From positions 124,001 to 188,000 of the forward strand of contig CAVPPH010000015.1 in NCBI GenBank assembly GCA_963707275.1: a stretch of DNA of 64,000 nucleotides. The letters are read 5' to 3'. A program made the translations under genes and the position numbers. The stretch's first letter is position 1. Each line of letters begins with the position of its first letter. Positions 63,932 through 64,000 of this stretch are shown here, piece after piece. The notes below the pieces were generated by a model. That model had not been told where the DNA came from and did not search any database. It saw only the letters and a program-made list of their open reading frames with translations. Source of the DNA: JACKBK01 sp963707275 (GTDB taxonomy: Bacteria; Chloroflexota; Anaerolineae; JAAEKA01).

Positions 63932-64000
63932 TCAATTCTGGAGGGCGGTCAGCTTACGATTGAACTTGGCCTTGCGCCGAATCGACCGCAGGCCATCGCG
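63932..64000 (-). CDS. C-terminal end of a protein that starts outside the window
   Basis: The minus strand is open from the window edge to TGA (63934-63932) and reads RDGLRSIRRKAKFNRKLTAL, then QN. A basic tail like this is protein-like, but 22 residues are too few to name it. Confidence 0.35.
   Translation of the reverse strand, partial: RDGLRSIRRKAKFNRKLTALQN

Noticed and set aside
1..64000. tRNA, rRNA, CRISPR array or insertion sequence
   Set aside because: Read for cloverleaf arms, regularly spaced direct repeats, transposase motifs and terminal inverted repeats with ORFs; none was convincing.

Overview
The window is a GC-rich bacterial chromosome segment that most resembles Chloroflexota (Anaerolineae/Caldilineae type). 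The reasons are large zinc-ribbon/adenylate-cyclase/AAA/TPR proteins, a BTAD-AAA-TPR activator, LysM surface proteins without an outer-membrane context, a two-subunit class I fumarase, and short palindromic repeats between genes. This assignment is an inference from gene content. No rRNA, tRNA, CRISPR array or insertion sequence was recognised.

Layout. About 0.2-8.5 kb: a STAND-like ATPase regulator, then a tandem array of six SnoaL/NTF2-fold proteins with a membrane protein, a GNAT acetyltransferase and an FAD monooxygenase-like enzyme. 8.6-15.9 kb: a BTAD-type activator and a badly frameshifted peptide-type ABC importer (binding protein and two permeases, no ATPase). 16.2-20.6 kb: three genes for exported proteins that share a near-identical leader, then a di-haem cytochrome c peroxidase. 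21-26 kb: a DUF2652/SRPBCC protein and a large adenylate cyclase-AAA-TPR protein. 26-30.5 kb, minus strand: xpt, guaA, a beta-lactamase-like serine hydrolase and a caspase-like protein with an in-frame UGA where the catalytic cysteine should be. 30.5-34.1 kb, minus strand: zinc-ribbon membrane protein, PF14907-type nucleotidyltransferase, S26-type peptidase and HPr-kinase-like protein. 34.7-39 kb: biotin carboxylase and a separate biotinyl carrier, a nucleotidyltransferase pair, and CitE and MaoC enzymes. 39.4-47.5 kb: a secreted dockerin/FN3 protein, Nudix hydrolase, ADP-forming acyl-CoA synthetase, Smr protein, DEAD-box helicase and AEC transporter. 47.7-52.7 kb: fumarase, FolD, a thioredoxin-reductase-like flavoprotein and malic enzyme. 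53.3-57.3 kb: two secreted LysM proteins. 57.7-63.8 kb: a TetR/membrane/BCD-type MFS cluster and two drug-efflux MFS genes.

Central carbon functions (fumarase, malic enzyme, CitE/MaoC, acyl-CoA synthetase, biotin carboxylase) fit CoA-ester and C4-acid metabolism. The remainder is largely regulation, cell surface and efflux.

About 30 single-base frame changes interrupt otherwise well-conserved genes, and nearly all behave as one-base insertions. This suggests uncorrected insertion-biased sequencing error more than true decay, so frameshifted genes are given as one feature with the shift positions stated. The most interesting item is the caspase-like gene at 26035-26754: its UGA replaces the predicted nucleophilic cysteine and is followed by a hairpin that fits the bacterial SECIS pattern.
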